A DNA stretch of 64,000 nucleotides, taken from NCBI GenBank assembly GCA_964036155.1, contig OZ038422.1, positions 4,921,201 through 4,985,200 on the forward strand, written 5' to 3'. Each line of letters begins with the position of its first letter. Position 1 is the first letter of the stretch. Source of the stretch: Diploscapter coronatus (lineage: Eukaryota; Nematoda; Chromadorea; Rhabditida; Rhabditidae). The notes under the pieces were generated by a model. That model was not told the DNA's origin. It did no database searches and worked only from the letters and a program-made list of their open reading frames with translations. This document shows positions 62,601 through 64,000 of this stretch, piece by piece. Made by a program: the position numbers and the translations under genes.

Positions 62601-64000
62601 AACTATCGGTAACATTTATGGAAAATTAGTTTCTGATGAACGAATCGTCTTAGGATCTCACGATATGGACAATGATTCCCATAAAGCCGGTTCAAGGAGA
62701 AGCTCAAAGGTTTACTTGAGCTCGCACCATCTTCCTCAGGAAGTTATAAAGGAGGCGATGGAAGAAGTCACGCCTCCGCCCCAAGGATGGAGGGAGGATT
62801 TGAAGAGGGTAAAACTCTTCATTATTTTAGATGCTCATTGAACATTTTAGACCCTATGGTCCCTCTTCGATACCTCCCTGCTTTATTCCCCATCCTTCCT
62901 GATCCTCGCCCTGTCAGGACTCCTGACTCTGTCCTGCTTCTACGTTCCATTCAACTACATCGGCAACCATCTCGATAAAATCCAGAACCTCACAGCAACG
63001 GAGAAGGCACTTCCCATCTCCTTATTGGGAGTCATCAACATCTTTGCCAGGATTGGATGCGGGTTAGAATCAGATATCGATTTTCAAAAAAAATTCGCGC
63101 CATTCAATGATGTTATCTAAAATTTCGAAAATTCAAATAATCAAGACTTCTCGATATTGAGCAAAATTGTGTAGGGTAAGATTTTTACCTCAGACTTGGC
63201 TTGCCATGCTGCTCATTTTCCATCTCAAAACTAACGACGAACTCAAATCATCAAAATCTCTGTTTCATAACAAAAGGCCTATTTTCAGCTGGATCTCAGA
63301 TCAGCCTCAAGTAGATGCCACTTTGGTGTCAGCAGTCGCAATCATGGCGGGAGGCATCGCGACTGCCGTCGTTCCATTCTTCACTCAATACTGGCACTTC
63401 ATTGCCTATTGTGTTCCTTTTGCTACTGGAGTCGGTATGATGGTGTCGTTTCCGGATTTATTGACAGAAAAGACAAATTGTAGCGTGCTTCGCCGCCCTC
63501 CGATCGGTTGTCTGCGTAGAATTATTTGGCCTGGAAAAATTGTCGAATGCCTTCGGAATTCTGCTCACTTTTATGGGGATTGGAGCACTCGTTGGGTCGC
63601 CATTTGCTGGTAGTTTTTTTTTCTCTGACATATCAAATTCTCCCGAAAAATCTTGTCATAAAATGCCTAAAATTGGGAATACCTTCTTCCTTTTCGTAAA
63701 CTATTTTGGATGAAGAGTAAGGCATTTCTTGGTTTGTTTTATAGCGGGATGATAAAGAATCCATGCTTGTGAATCTAATGCCCTGAAAGCGCATAACTTT
63801 CGAATTTCAGCATTTTTGAAAGACGTGACTGGTAACTTCGATATCTCGTTCTACATTATGGGCACTTTGATGGCGATCAGTGGAGCTATTCTGTTGCCAT
63901 TGAGAAGACTGCGAAATTGGGAAGAGAAACGGTAAGCTAATTCTCGAAGACTAAGATAATCAATCACCTGCATTTCTAGGCTATCAAAGGATGCGAAACA
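59603..64000 (+). CDS. SLC16 monocarboxylate-transporter family protein (3' end cut off)
   Basis: Twelve plus-strand exons in view: 59603-59720, 61328-61501, 61548-61691, 61735-61862, 61916-62053, 62127-62282, 62461-62808, 62851-63062, 63289-63434, 63484-63609, 63811-63931, and 63980 to the window end. Phases agree; about 610 residues are present. After a short acidic N-terminus comes the family signature DGGYGWLIVLGSF at TM1. Six membrane segments follow, then a hydrophilic loop of about 180 residues, and then the second bundle (GCGWISD, AFGILLTFMGIGALVG). This is an MFS plasma-membrane carrier. In TM8 the conserved Arg is kept (R469), but the residue four before it is Asn465 where MCT1 has Asp, so lactate/H+ symport should not be assumed. 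Intron 1 is 1.6 kb. The end lies right of the window. Confidence 0.92.
62609..62653 (+). other. 45-nt in-frame optional intron in the SLC16 gene
   Basis: Within exon 7 the sequence CG|GTAACA ... CTTAG|GATC forms a complete intron of exactly 45 nt. It has no in-frame stop and its length is divisible by three, so retention or splicing both keep the frame. Its position is the large cytosolic loop. The listed exon 7 coordinates include it. Confidence 0.5.

Noticed and set aside
1..64000. tRNA, rRNA, CRISPR array, telomeric TTAGGC array or intact transposon
   Set aside because: I scanned for tRNA B-box-like sequence, repeat-spacer patterns, telomere repeats and transposase or reverse-transcriptase motifs, and saw none convincing by eye. 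A covariance-model and repeat-library search could still find diverged copies.

Overview
The window is eukaryotic and almost certainly nematode. The sequence is AT-rich, most introns are 44-60 bp and begin GT, and acceptors are TTTCAG-like. The gene set (a TWK-type K2P channel, an OSBP-related protein, a TGF-beta ligand, an SLC16 transporter and a small secreted helical protein) fits a free-living or parasitic worm. I cannot name the species. Five genes were rebuilt exon by exon from the raw sequence with matching splice phases, and a few more are partial or tentative.

Layout. Positions 1-28 kb are almost gene-free. Their only good coding signals are minus-strand 5' exons at 24364-25014 and 10336-10484. 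Each group starts with its own ATG and ends in splice phase 2, as expected of alternative first exons of one gene whose body lies left of the window. From 28.2 to 32.3 kb on the minus strand are a secreted helical protein (194 aa), a relic exon that may belong to a lost paralogue, and a divergent TGF-beta ligand (290 aa). The stretch 32.3-40.5 kb is mostly noncoding, with one tentative plus-strand single-pass membrane protein near 38.3-39.0 kb. From 40.5 to 47.7 kb on the minus strand is a 20-exon ORP5/ORP8-type lipid-transfer protein (827 aa). From 50.8 to 54.2 kb on the minus strand is a 12-exon K2P potassium channel (455 aa). Around 57.5-58.6 kb on the minus strand is the end of an unidentified gene beside coiled-coil-like fragments. 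From 59.6 kb to the right edge on the plus strand is a monocarboxylate-transporter-family gene, cut off by the window end.

Nothing here forms an operon or a defence-type system. The genes are separate units with kilobase spacing and mixed strands. The most interesting points are the TGF-beta ligand (one cysteine of the canonical pair missing, an in-frame AAC repeat in the mature domain, no clear furin site, a poly(A) signal overlapping the stop), the alternative first exons spread over 14 kb, two GC-AG introns in the ORP gene, a 45-nt in-frame optional intron in the transporter, and several strong hairpins in noncoding DNA.
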